A stretch of DNA of 33,070 bases from Bdellovibrionales bacterium CG12_big_fil_rev_8_21_14_0_65_38_15 (GTDB lineage Bacteria > Bdellovibrionota > Bacteriovoracia > Bacteriovoracales > Bacteriovoracaceae), in NCBI GenBank assembly GCA_002787775.1, contig PCUW01000029.1, positions 1 to 33,070 of the forward strand. The letters are read 5' to 3'. This document shows positions 16,700 to 24,697 of this stretch, one piece after another (position 1 is the first letter of the stretch; each line of letters starts with the position of its first letter). The position numbers and the translations under genes were made by a program. The notes under the pieces were generated by a model. That model was not told the DNA's origin and made no database searches. It saw only the letters and a list, made by a program, of their open reading frames with translations.

Positions 16700-18259
16700 A
16701 TGGATATGACAACAATACTAGCATCGCTATTATTTGCGATTCTTGGTGTGGCTGGTGGCTATTTTGTTCGCCATTCAGCAGCAATGAAAGATCAAAAATC
16801 ACGTGAAGGTAAAGGCGACGAGATTATTGAAAAGGCAAAAAAATCTGCCGATGAAATTAAGTATAAAGCCAGAAAAGAAGCCAAAGAAATCATTCACGAA
16901 GAACGTGAAGTTTTTGAAAAAGAACTTAGAAAGCGTGAAAACGATATGCGCTCGCAAGAAAAGCAAGTCGATCACAAAGAAGCTAAGCTTGAATCAAAAT
17001 TAGAAGACATCGAAAAAGAAACAAAGAGACTTCAAACGCTTGAAGAAGATCTTAAAGAAGCTCGTGGTCGTGTTGAAAAAGAAATTGAAAAATTTAAAAC
17101 AAAACAATCTGAAGTGGCAGAGCGCCTAACTCAGGTTGCTTCTATGAGTAAAGATCAGGCCAAGCAAGAGCTTCTAAAATTAATGGAAGAAGATGCTAAG
17201 GTTGATTTTGCAAAAGACTTTGTTCGTCTTGAGCAAGAAGCTAAAGAAGATGCAGAGGCTAGTTCAAAACGTATTGTTGGTATGGCGATTCAACGCTTTG
17301 CTGGCGAGTACGTAGCAGAACGTGCCATCTCTACAGTTGATCTTCCTTCAGATGATATAAAAGGTCGCTTGATTGGTCGTGAAGGTAGAAACATTCGTGC
17401 CTTCGAACAGATCTGTGGTGTTGATTTGATTATTGATGATACGCCAGAAGTAGTTGTTCTTTCTTCATTCAACGTTGTTCGCCGTGAAGTCGCTCGTCGT
17501 ACCATTGAAAAAATGATTTCAGATGGCCGTATCCACCCTGCCAAAATTGAAGAGTTTTACGACAAATCTAAAACTGAAATGGATAAGCAACTTCTAGAGC
17601 TTGGACAAAAAGCTCAAATGGAAATTGGTGTTCACGGTATTCACCCAGAAATTTTAAAACTAGTTGGAGCGCTTAACTGGCGCACTTCATACACTCAAAA
17701 CCAATATCAACATGCTCTTGAAGCCGCCTTCCTTTGTGGAGCGATGGCCAGTGAGCTTGGTATGAACGTTAAACAAGCTCGTCGTGCCGGACTTCTGCAT
17801 GATATCGGTAAAGTGATCGACGCTTCAGCTGAAGGTTCTCACGCTGTTATTGGTGCTGACTTTGCTAAGAAATACGGCGAGCCAGCTGATATCGTTCACG
17901 CCATTCGTGCTCACCACGATGATGAAAAACCTGAGTCAGTACTTGCTCACCTTGTGGCCGCTTCTGATGCCATTTCAGGTGCTCGTCCTGGTGCTCGTAA
18001 GGCCATGATGGAATCTTATGTTTCTCGCCTAACTGATATTGAAGATATTGTTAATACTTTTGATGGCGTTTCTAGAAGTTACGCTATTTCTGGTGGTCGT
18101 GAAATTCGTGTCTTCGTTGAAAACGAAAAAGTAACGGATGAGCAAACAGTTATGCTGTCACGTGATATCGCTAAGAAAATCGAAGAAGAAATGTCTTATC
18201 CTGGAACAATTAAAGTAACAGTTCTTAGAGAGACAAAAGCGGTTGGTATCGCTAAGTAA
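16700..18259 (+). CDS. rny: Ribonuclease Y
   Basis: Membrane-bound endoribonuclease that starts mRNA decay, usually in bacteria with no or little RNase E. The 519-aa product has an N-terminal membrane helix (ILASLLFAILGVAGGYFV), a long charged coiled coil (about 35-200, Lys/Glu-rich), a KH domain with GRLIGREGRNIR (about 222-233), and an HD phosphohydrolase domain with HDIGK (His367-Asp368) and an AHHDDEKPES region. Length and domain order are those of the Bacillus enzyme. AAAGGAG ends 9 bases before the ATG. It follows fthC by 27 bases and is followed by an SDR-like gene 9 bases on. Confidence 0.96.
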   Translation: MDMTTILASLLFAILGVAGGYFVRHSAAMKDQKSREGKGDEIIEKAKKSADEIKYKARKEAKEIIHEEREVFEKELRKRENDMRSQEKQVDHKEAKLESKLEDIEKETKRLQTLEEDLKEARGRVEKEIEKFKTKQSEVAERLTQVASMSKDQAKQELLKLMEEDAKVDFAKDFVRLEQEAKEDAEASSKRIVGMAIQRFAGEYVAERAISTVDLPSDDIKGRLIGREGRNIRAFEQICGVDLIIDDTPEVVVLSSFNVVRREVARRTIEKMISDGRIHPAKIEEFYDKSKTEMDKQLLELGQKAQMEIGVHGIHPEILKLVGALNWRTSYTQNQYQHALEAAFLCGAMASELGMNVKQARRAGLLHDIGKVIDASAEGSHAVIGADFAKKYGEPADIVHAIRAHHDDEKPESVLAHLVAASDAISGARPGARKAMMESYVSRLTDIEDIVNTFDGVSRSYAISGGREIRVFVENEKVTDEQTVMLSRDIAKKIEEEMSYPGTIKVTVLRETKAVGIAK

Positions 18260-18268
18260 GGATAGAGT

Positions 18269-18955
18269 ATGTCTGAGCCCTTATTTGCTTTAGTTGTTGG
18301 TTCATCTTCCGGTTTAGGCCTTGAGATCGCTAATTACCTTTTGCAAGAGGGCTATATTGTTTTTGGTGCTTCAAGAGGGGATAGTCCCATTGAGCACGAA
18401 AACTTTTCATCAATGGAATGTGATGTCCGTGATGAAGATTCGGTTATCGCTTTATTTGATGCAATAGCTGATGAGACTCAAGGACTCACACTCGTTGTTA
18501 ACTGTGCCGGTGTATTTGATGTGGCACCACTTATTGAAACTGAAAGTGAAGTCTTTGTAGATCATCTTTCAACTCATGTTCTTGGTGCTTTTCATATTTT
18601 GAAATCTCTTCATCCACTATTAATTCAAGGTGAAACCCATGTAGTGCACTTGAATTCACTTGCCGCCAAAAGAGGCTATGCTGGCTTGTCTGCATTTAGT
18701 GCCTCGAAATTTGCTCTAACGGGATTACTTCAATCTGTAAGAGAAGAATGGCGATCATTGGGCGTAAGATTTTCTACTCTCGTTCCAAGCGCCGTTGATA
18801 CGCCTCTTTGGGATGAAATTGAAGATGTAGAGCGCGATCAGATGATTGATGTTGATGAGTTTCTTCATGTCTTTGATATGGTTGTAAAAGCTCCAGCTCA
18901 TCTTGAATTTCCTGAACTTGTTGTTGCTCATAAAACTGGGGGCAAAGCATTTTAA
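18269..18955 (+). CDS. SDR-fold protein lacking the catalytic Tyr
   Basis: A 228-aa short-chain dehydrogenase/reductase-type Rossmann protein. Seen: the cofactor loop VVGSSSGLGLEIA (11-17 is the Gly-rich core), CDVRDE (51-56, adenine-ring contact), VNCAG (77-81), Ser130 in HLNSLAAKRG, and Lys147 in FSASK. The residue exactly 13 after Ser130, normally the catalytic Tyr of YxxxK, is Phe143 (codon TTT at 18695-18697), and the helix-4 Asn of the catalytic tetrad is apparently His103. Cofactor binding is therefore plausible but normal dehydrogenase activity is doubtful; it may be a scaffold or regulator or use other chemistry. No substrate can be named. Ribosome-binding element GGATAGAGT precedes the ATG. 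Co-directional with rny, with the next gene overlapping its stop. Confidence 0.82.
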   Translation: MSEPLFALVVGSSSGLGLEIANYLLQEGYIVFGASRGDSPIEHENFSSMECDVRDEDSVIALFDAIADETQGLTLVVNCAGVFDVAPLIETESEVFVDHLSTHVLGAFHILKSLHPLLIQGETHVVHLNSLAAKRGYAGLSAFSASKFALTGLLQSVREEWRSLGVRFSTLVPSAVDTPLWDEIEDVERDQMIDVDEFLHVFDMVVKAPAHLEFPELVVAHKTGGKAF

Positions 18956-19473
18956 CTCAAAGGCAAGCCAGACATCAGTACTACTTTCGAGGACTACTGC
19001 CTTGTTTACTAGGGTTTTTAGTTCTTCAGTTTTTTAATGCTTCACTTTTATCTTTATCATCTTTTTTACTTTGCTATTTATGGCCCTATTTTCTTTTTAC
19101 ACCTGGTGCAAAAGATAAATACTTAGGCTTTAAATATAGAAAGTCATTTGTTGGTCTTCTTGTTCGACTTGATGAATATCTTCAAGAAGTTTTAAAACCA
19201 AAGTTTTTTTCACAGCGCTTTGCTCTTTCAGTTTCAACCTCACTATTCTTTTGTTTCTCAATGGGCATGCTTTCTCGTGCAGGAGCTCCATTGTTTGCAC
19301 TGGCCGGCAGCACAGTCTTTACTGTGATCTACCGTTATTTTTTGCATGATCTAGCTAGTTTAAAATTTGAAGATGGTGTTGAAAATCTTCAAGGTGAGTT
19401 GCCCTTAGAAACTGGGATCGAACCTGATCGGCCTGCTCAAAATCATCAAACAGATAACGACTCAAACTCTTAA
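18949..19473 (+). CDS. Multi-pass membrane protein with a non-canonical start (ATT or CTG)
   Basis: A continuous frame is open from the stop at 18931-18933 to the TAA at 19471-19473. It reads as about four membrane segments (around GLLPCLLGFLVLQFF, LSLSSFLLCYLWPYFLF, FALSVSTSLFFCF and APLFALAGSTVFTVIYRYF) with a basic loop between the second and third, and a hydrophilic tail. No ATG, GTG or TTG occurs in frame before ATG 19261, which would remove the first half. Candidates are ATT 18949, 6 bases after a G-run and overlapping the SDR stop, or CTG 18997 after GAGGA. A sequencing error at the start is also possible. The 3' part overlaps the convergent dus gene by 119 bases. No family recognised. 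Confidence 0.55.
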   Translation: MLTQRQARHQYYFRGLLPCLLGFLVLQFFNASLLSLSSFLLCYLWPYFLFTPGAKDKYLGFKYRKSFVGLLVRLDEYLQEVLKPKFFSQRFALSVSTSLFFCFSMGMLSRAGAPLFALAGSTVFTVIYRYFLHDLASLKFEDGVENLQGELPLETGIEPDRPAQNHQTDNDSNS

Positions 19474-20344
19474 ATCGTCCTAGAATATTTGTTTCACTGT
19501 ATCCATGAGCACGAAATGATTTATCGAGTTCACTAAAATATTCATCAAGTTCTTTTAATCGTTCATAGTACAAAACCGTTTCATGAAGTTGCTCAAAGTT
19601 TCCTTTGTACTGTTTATAATGTTTTGCCAGCCAAGGAGTTTTTAAAGCACCTCGACCAAGCATCACAGCATAACAACCTGTATGCTTAAACATGGCATCC
19701 ACATCATGAACACTCCAAATGTCTCCATTACCAATAATAGGAACACTTGAATGTTCTACGGCTTTAGCAATAGCATCCCAATCGGCCATGCCTTTATACA
19801 TTTGATCGCGGGTTCTGCCGTGAATGGTAATGGCTTCAACGCCACTATCAATTAAACGGTCAATAATTTCTAGAAAATTGGAATCATCATGATAGCCCAG
19901 TCTAATCTTTGCCGTGAAAACTCCGTGAAACTCTGCACGTATCATTTTCACTGTTCGTTGCATGAGATCAAGATCTTGCAACATAAAGGAGCCACCACGG
20001 TGAGCATTAACTTTTTTAGCAGGACAGCCAAGATTAAGATCAAGATGATGAAGTTCTATTTCTTGAGCTGCTTTTGCTACATCACTTGTTTGAGCTTGTT
20101 CAGCTGTTAAAATCTGAAAACCCGTTTTTGCGCGAAGCTTTTGATCCGTTGTTGTCTTTGTTCCGTAATGTCTTAGAAGTGGAGAACTGGTAATTTTACC
20201 TACTGTCGGTACGCGATAAAAATCAGTGAAAAGATAATCCCATTCAGGATAGATCTTTTCGATAACGAGACGATACGGTTCTTCTGTCACACCTTCCATC
20301 GGTGCAAACAATAAAGAGCCTTTAACATAGGGTAGACGTGACAT
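19355..20344 (-). CDS. tRNA-dihydrouridine synthase
   Basis: FMN-dependent enzyme that reduces uridines in tRNA to dihydrouridine. The 329-aa protein begins close to the TIM-barrel motif APMEGVT (14-20) and has LDLNLGCPAKKV with catalytic Cys107 followed by GGS, the phosphate/FMN motifs HGRTRDQMYKGMADW, IGNGDI and LGRGAL, and a C-terminal helical region. The frame extends to ATG 20419, but ATG 20344 has AAAGG five bases upstream and gives the short N-terminus normal for Dus, so it is chosen. The subfamily (DusA, B or C) cannot be settled by eye; the opening and the 'LNLGCP' region look nearest DusC. Diverges from the NUDIX gene by 46 bases. Confidence 0.93.
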   Translation of the reverse strand: MSRLPYVKGSLLFAPMEGVTEEPYRLVIEKIYPEWDYLFTDFYRVPTVGKITSSPLLRHYGTKTTTDQKLRAKTGFQILTAEQAQTSDVAKAAQEIELHHLDLNLGCPAKKVNAHRGGSFMLQDLDLMQRTVKMIRAEFHGVFTAKIRLGYHDDSNFLEIIDRLIDSGVEAITIHGRTRDQMYKGMADWDAIAKAVEHSSVPIIGNGDIWSVHDVDAMFKHTGCYAVMLGRGALKTPWLAKHYKQYKGNFEQLHETVLYYERLKELDEYFSELDKSFRAHGYSETNILGRFKSLSRYLFDDFEQADQVRSQFLRATHLEDFQHHLQILN

Positions 20345-20390
20345 GGTGCCTTTATAGACAATCATGGTCGATTCGTCATATTCAAAGTAC

Positions 20391-20816
20391 ATGTCGGTAA
20401 AACTTGTATCAGTCATCATTCCTTTGAGAAAACAGGGACTTAAGTGGGAAGCCTGGGTTCAGTCTAGACAAGAGTCTGGAATTCTTGATGGTATGCTCGA
20501 ATTTCCAGGCGGAAAAATCGAGCAAGGTGAATCATCTTTCCAAGCAGCAGCCCGTGAACTTCTCGAAGAAGTCAGTGTTGAAGTTTCACCCAATGATTTA
20601 ACTTTATTTCAAGTTACCAAACACGATTATGCTGATCGCAAAGTTTGTCTTTATTTTCATTTATTAAAAGCTGATAGCGAACATAATGGATGGAATCGTG
20701 GGCAATGGTGTGAACTTGATGCTATACCTAATAAACTTTTAGCAGCAAATCAGCCTATTGTGGAAAACCTTGTTAAATACTTGGCCGAAGAAGCACAACT
20801 TGGAGAGTGGAAATGA
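20391..20816 (+). CDS. NUDIX hydrolase, MutT-like
   Basis: A 141-aa NUDIX pyrophosphohydrolase. The box lies at 41-63 with Gly41, Glu47, Arg55-Glu56 and Glu59-Glu60 in the expected positions; the penultimate Gly is Ser62. MLEFPGGKIEQGE and the C-terminal AANQPIVENLVKYL are typical of MutT/NudG-type 8-oxo-dGTP or CTP pyrophosphatases, so nucleotide-pool cleaning is the best guess. ATG 20364 is an alternative start; ATG 20391 gives the usual 'SVKLVSVIIPL' opening. The next gene's ATG overlaps its stop (ATGA), so it heads a three-gene cluster. Confidence 0.86.
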   Translation: MSVKLVSVIIPLRKQGLKWEAWVQSRQESGILDGMLEFPGGKIEQGESSFQAAARELLEEVSVEVSPNDLTLFQVTKHDYADRKVCLYFHLLKADSEHNGWNRGQWCELDAIPNKLLAANQPIVENLVKYLAEEAQLGEWK

Positions 20817-21580
20817 ATGATGTGATGATTGTTTCAGAACATTTTTTATTAAGCCTAGCATTTGCTATGTCTTTGTTCTCTATCATTGCTTCAAGTAAAC
20901 TTACGGGCGCAGGTTTTATTAAGCTATCAACTTCGGTTGCCGGTGGCAGTGCCTTGCTCGCTCTGGCTTGTCACTTACGTTACGCCAGTCTTCAAAGTCC
21001 TCAAGCTATTTTTTTAAGTGTTTATCTCGTCGCGAGTGTATTGATCTACGCCTTTCACCGTGATGGAAAAAATATCGCCATGTGGATCCTTTGGTTAATC
21101 CAAGTTCTATCTGCTTTATGGGCAGTCGTCGTCTTCCATAATACTAATACAGAACAAATTATCTGGGCCTTAAGCTCAGCCGGTCTACTTGGAATCGTAA
21201 CCTACGCTATGGTTCTCGGTCATTGGTATTTAGTTGTGCCAAAGCTTTCTGAAAAACCTCTCGTCATTGCCACTATAGTTTTATGGATCATCATGGTGCT
21301 AAAAATTGGCTGGACTGGAATTGAAGTCTCAGAGAATGCAGACTTTTTCACCCCCGATACAACCAAGGGTGCTGGCTATAGTTTTAATATGATTTTACTT
21401 ATCATGAGAGCAGCATGGGGTTATCTTGTTGTGGGTATCATGAGCATCTTCTCATGGCGCTTAATCCGAATGAGATCCATTCAGAGCGCTACCGGCATGT
21501 TATACGCTATGACATTTTTTGTTTTAGTAGGAGAGCTCATGGCACAATACATGTTCTTTAAATACGGGGTGTTGTTTTAA
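20813..21580 (+). CDS. Eight-helix inner-membrane protein of unknown function
   Basis: A 255-aa strongly hydrophobic protein with about eight membrane helices (for example LLSLAFAMSLFSIIA, AIFLSVYLVASVLIYAF, IAMWILWLIQVLSALWAVVV, PLVIATIVLWIIMVL). Histidines at the membrane edge (ACHLRYAS, VLGHWYLVVPKLSEK) could bind heme or metal, but no known motif is complete and I do not recognise the family. ATG 20813 lies 7 bases after GGAG and overlaps the NUDIX stop; a GTG at 20807 is less likely. The following gene starts at the last base of its stop codon, so the three genes are almost certainly translated from one message. Confidence 0.75.
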   Translation: MNDVMIVSEHFLLSLAFAMSLFSIIASSKLTGAGFIKLSTSVAGGSALLALACHLRYASLQSPQAIFLSVYLVASVLIYAFHRDGKNIAMWILWLIQVLSALWAVVVFHNTNTEQIIWALSSAGLLGIVTYAMVLGHWYLVVPKLSEKPLVIATIVLWIIMVLKIGWTGIEVSENADFFTPDTTKGAGYSFNMILLIMRAAWGYLVVGIMSIFSWRLIRMRSIQSATGMLYAMTFFVLVGELMAQYMFFKYGVLF

Positions 21581-22029
21581 TGAACGTTACAATCACTTGT
21601 CCAAATTGCGGCTCTGGAATTCATGTTCTTCCCAACCAAGCAGCTGCTCAAGCAAAGTGTGAAATTTGTGAGCATCTCGTCGATGTGAATTTTACGTCGA
21701 AAGATGAAGCTTCGACTTTGTGCCAATGCCCAGTTTGTTCACGTAAAGATTTTTATCAGCAAAAAGATTTTAACCGAAAGATTGGTGTAACTCTTTTTGT
21801 CTTGGCAGCGATTGCTTCGATTTGGACTTACGGTTTAAGTTTTGTGGCACTTTGGTTAGTTGATTTGGTCTTATTTAAAAAACTAGGCTCGATTGCGATT
21901 TGCTATAAATGCCAAACGATTTTTAGAAAGGTCGCTAATATCGATGAAATAAGACCTTTTGATCACGAAATGAACGATCGAGTGATTTATGCTGATCATG
22001 ACTTTGAAGGGAAACCTCTAAGTCATTGA
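21580..22029 (+). CDS. Zinc-ribbon membrane protein
   Basis: A 149-aa protein with paired zinc-ligand cysteines, CPNC (8-11) with CEIC (27-30) and then CPVC with a later CYKC, suggesting two zinc ribbons. A hydrophobic hairpin (VTLFVLAAIASIWTYGLSF, then VALWLVDLVLF) lies between the third and fourth cysteine pairs, so the ribbons would sit on the same side of the membrane. Function unknown. Start ATG 21580 overlaps the upstream TAA (TAATG), implying coupled translation with the eight-helix protein, its most likely partner. Confidence 0.72.
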   Translation: MNVTITCPNCGSGIHVLPNQAAAQAKCEICEHLVDVNFTSKDEASTLCQCPVCSRKDFYQQKDFNRKIGVTLFVLAAIASIWTYGLSFVALWLVDLVLFKKLGSIAICYKCQTIFRKVANIDEIRPFDHEMNDRVIYADHDFEGKPLSH

Positions 22030-22271
22030 TATTTAGTTGGACAAGAGCGATATCTCTTGCTTCAGGTTTGCCTTTTAGTTAAAATTAAAATAGATATTGC
22101 TGTGGCGTCCTTAAACCACTTTTATTGTTTAACTTTAAGGAAAAACGCCTAACCCAAAACAAGGAAATTCTGCATCGAACCTCCTTCTCTAAGGCTCTCC
22201 ATTCATTGCTTTGATAGTGCAATTGAAGTTAACGAGAGCGACGATCCACAACCCTTCAGGTGTTTTAACTC
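22030..22271 (+). promoter_or_regulatory. Long structured leader before the CNNM/CorC-type gene
   Basis: A 242-base gap with no convincing ORF. A bulged hairpin is seen: GGCGT (22104-22108) pairs with ACGCC (22145-22149) and CCTTAAA (22109-22115) with TTTAAGG (22134-22140), twelve pairs with a 4-A bulge and an 18-base loop. A smaller stem CAAGAG/CTCTTG lies at 22042-22059. TTGCCT (22068-22073) with TAGATA 17 bases on is a weak promoter candidate just ahead of the hairpin, which would leave about 165 bases of leader. No known riboswitch class is recognised. Confidence 0.4.
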
Positions 22272-23663
22272 ATGAATGTTCAGATAGACTCTGTCGAGAT
22301 TTTTTCTCTCGTCTTTTGTTTTGTATTGTCTGGTTTCTTCTCTGGTGCAGAAGCGGTGCTGATGTCCATTGGAATAGATCGTGCTCGCCAACTTATTGAG
22401 GCCGGTGGTTCCAAAGGTAGAGCTCTTGCTTTTATGATCGACAAGCCAAATGAATTACTAACAACCATTTTGATCGGTAACAATATTGTTAATATTTGGG
22501 CAGCGGCACTTTCAACAGTGGTTGCTACTAGAATGTTTGCCTCTGAAGCCGTTGGCGTTGCCACTGGTGTTGTGACTCTAATTATTTTGATCTTCGGTGA
22601 AGTTCTTCCAAAAGCCTTTGCTAGAAGTAATGCTGAAAAGCTTTCTGTTTTTGTCATTAGAACGCTACAGCTTTTTTACTACTTCCTCTTTCCACTTGTT
22701 AAAAGTTTAGTGGCCTTGATTCGTATGGTTCTTGGCGATAACGGCGAGCTATCTGGTCGAATCGTTACTAAGAATGATCTTGAGTACATGATTAACCGAG
22801 CTGGTGAAGAAAAAACAATCGACTCAAAACAGATCGATCTTTTAACCTCGATTATGGAATTTCCTAAAATCAAAGTTAAAGACATTATGGTGATCAGAAA
22901 CCGCGTGCAGTATTTGCAGTATGGTTGGAGTTATCACGAAATTATGACAGCGGTTAAGGCCGATGTTCACTCTCGTTATCCTGTTTGTGATGGTGAGCTT
23001 GAAAATATGAAAGGCTTTCTTCACGTTAAAGACGTAGCCTTCCTAACTGATGATCAAAAAGAAAACTTCAGGCTTGATGATTATTTAAAAGCACCATTCT
23101 TTGTTTATGAGCATATGAAGATTCAGGCCGTCTTCGATCATATGAACCGCAAAAAAGTTCACTTGGCGCTTGTTAAAGATGAAAATGGTTTGATTGTCGG
23201 AATTATTACACTTGAAGATATCGTTGAAGAAATCTTAGGCGAAATTCAAGATGAGCATGATGATGAAGAATGGGAAGGCGAAGAAGAGTTCGATCAAGCG
23301 GCTCTAATTGAAGGTATTGTTGTTGAGGGGACGATCTCACTTCGAGACCTTTACAATGATTACGACATTAAAATTCCACTAAATGATAATTACTCGACCT
23401 TAGCTGGATTTATTCTGGATATGCTTGGAAATAACTTTCCTGAAAATGGACAGATTATTGTTTGGGAAGGTTTATCGTTTGAGTTAGCTAAAGTTGATGA
23501 ATTCGAAATTAGAGAAATTCGAATTAAAGACGTTGATGGAGAAAAACATTTCTATTCCAAAAAAGAGCTTGAAAATACTCAAGAAAATGGTGGGAATGGC
23601 AATGGAAACGGACAAGCACAACGCCTTAGCAATTTAACTGCTAGATTCAATCACAACGATTAA
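22272..23663 (+). CDS. CNNM-domain/CBS/CorC-HlyC family membrane protein
   Basis: Membrane protein of the hemolysin-C/CNNM family (relatives: YfjD, CorB, PaeA), linked to Mg2+ or other divalent-ion or polyamine export. The 463-aa product has an N-terminal CNNM (DUF21) region with SGFFSGAEAVLMSIG, the NELLTTILIGNNIVNIWAAALST helix, and IFGEVLPKAFAR. Two CBS domains follow; the second ends HLALVKDENGLIVGIITLEDIVEEILGEI in two joined pieces around residue 300. The tail is a CorC/HlyC domain (GTISLRDLYNDYDI, ILDMLGNNFPENG). The extreme C-terminus is Asn/Gly-rich and probably disordered. The ATG has only a distant AGG. Its long leader may carry regulation. Confidence 0.9.
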   Translation: MNVQIDSVEIFSLVFCFVLSGFFSGAEAVLMSIGIDRARQLIEAGGSKGRALAFMIDKPNELLTTILIGNNIVNIWAAALSTVVATRMFASEAVGVATGVVTLIILIFGEVLPKAFARSNAEKLSVFVIRTLQLFYYFLFPLVKSLVALIRMVLGDNGELSGRIVTKNDLEYMINRAGEEKTIDSKQIDLLTSIMEFPKIKVKDIMVIRNRVQYLQYGWSYHEIMTAVKADVHSRYPVCDGELENMKGFLHVKDVAFLTDDQKENFRLDDYLKAPFFVYEHMKIQAVFDHMNRKKVHLALVKDENGLIVGIITLEDIVEEILGEIQDEHDDEEWEGEEEFDQAALIEGIVVEGTISLRDLYNDYDIKIPLNDNYSTLAGFILDMLGNNFPENGQIIVWEGLSFELAKVDEFEIREIRIKDVDGEKHFYSKKELENTQENGGNGNGNGQAQRLSNLTARFNHND

Positions 23664-23672
23664 TTTGTAATA

Positions 23673-23694
23673 ATCACTAATTATTGATCACTAA
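23673..23694 (+). repeat. Direct repeat ATCACTAA, possible operator
   Basis: ATCACTAA occurs at 23673-23680 and again at 23687-23694, a 14-base period. An overlapping inverted repeat AATAAT/ATTATT flanks CACTA. The block lies 20 bases before the flavoprotein ATG and just after the upstream stop. Operator function is inference. Confidence 0.3.
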
Positions 23695-23713
23695 GTCTTT
23701 GGAGGACCAAAGC

Positions 23714-24697
23714 ATGTCACAAACTATTTATCCCGTAGCAGTCATTGGTGGGGGCTCGGCCGGAACCATGGCCGCTCTTCGCACTGTTTTAAATAACGAT
23801 GAAACATTATTTTTTCCAGGCAGTGCTCATGATAAAAAGCGCTCTCGTGCACTTTGGGTGGCAAAAGTTGAAAATGTGCCAGGTCATCTTGGATATAAAA
23901 AAGGCATTGAACAACCGAACCGTGAAAGCTTGCAGTGGCTTAGTGAGGGCGAACTTAAAGACAAGCTTCATTGGAAGAAAAATACTGGTATCGAAAGTAT
24001 TTCTAAAAACGATGATGGAGTTTTTTCGTTAAAAGATTCAAAGGGTGAAACTTGGTTAGCAAGATATATTATCATTGCCACTGGTGTAATGGATGTTCAG
24101 CCTGAAATCAATGGAAGTATTGAAGATATTTTCCCTTATGCGAATGCTCAAACGGCAGACTACTGTCTTCGTTGTGATGGTCATCATGTCTTAGGTAAGA
24201 GAACTGCGGTCATTGGACATCAAAATGGTGCCGCCTGGGTCGCCGTTATGCTTTATGAGCGTTATAGAACACCAAAAATGTCAGTACTGACTCATAATAA
24301 AAAATCTGAAATTAATGGCGATGTTTTAGAACTTTGTAAAAAGTATGGCATTGAAATTATCGAAGGTGAGATTGTGGCCGTGATGGGAAAAGAAAATGGT
24401 AAAGTCTTAGAAGGCTTTCAATTAGCTGATGGCACAGTTCACGAGTTTGATTGGTCTTTTGTATCACTTGGCATGATTGTTTATAATGAATTAGCTAAGT
24501 CTCTTGGTTGTCAGCTTGATGAACGTGGTTTTGTAATTGGGGACGATAAAGGCATGACTTCAACAGATGGAGTTTATGTAGCGGGAGATCTTCGCGCAAA
24601 TACCAAAAAGCAAATCTATACAGCGTGGGATACCGCCGTTGATGCGGCCGATGCGATTAATGCGAAACTACGAGCAGCTTCTAGAATTATTTCTTAA
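23714..24697 (+). CDS. Thioredoxin-reductase-like FAD oxidoreductase
   Basis: A 327-aa flavoprotein. Seen: FAD motif GGGSAGTMAA (12-21), NVPGHLG, a redox-active CxxC as C151-L-R-C154 followed by Asp-Gly exactly as in thioredoxin reductases, IIATGVMDVQP, and GVYVAGDLR near the end followed by the AWDTAVDAADAIN helix. The expected NADPH-binding GGGxSA loop reads GHQNGA (168-173), so the electron donor or its affinity may differ. The frame opens earlier, but ATG 23714 has GGAGG 8 bases upstream. The convergent neighbour is a [2Fe-2S] ferredoxin, which makes a ferredoxin-linked role possible. The thioredoxin or ferredoxin substrate cannot be decided from sequence. Confidence 0.85.
   Translation: MSQTIYPVAVIGGGSAGTMAALRTVLNNDETLFFPGSAHDKKRSRALWVAKVENVPGHLGYKKGIEQPNRESLQWLSEGELKDKLHWKKNTGIESISKNDDGVFSLKDSKGETWLARYIIIATGVMDVQPEINGSIEDIFPYANAQTADYCLRCDGHHVLGKRTAVIGHQNGAAWVAVMLYERYRTPKMSVLTHNKKSEINGDVLELCKKYGIEIIEGEIVAVMGKENGKVLEGFQLADGTVHEFDWSFVSLGMIVYNELAKSLGCQLDERGFVIGDDKGMTSTDGVYVAGDLRANTKKQIYTAWDTAVDAADAINAKLRAASRIIS

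Noticed and set aside
20345..20419. 25-residue N-terminal extension of the dihydrouridine synthase, overlapping the NUDIX start region
   Set aside because: ATG 20344 has AAAGG at proper spacing and gives the usual short lead to the APMEG motif.
22280..22657. Antisense 125-aa frame within the CNNM/CorC-type gene
   Set aside because: Mirror of a membrane-helix coding region, without ribosome-binding site or recognisable domain.
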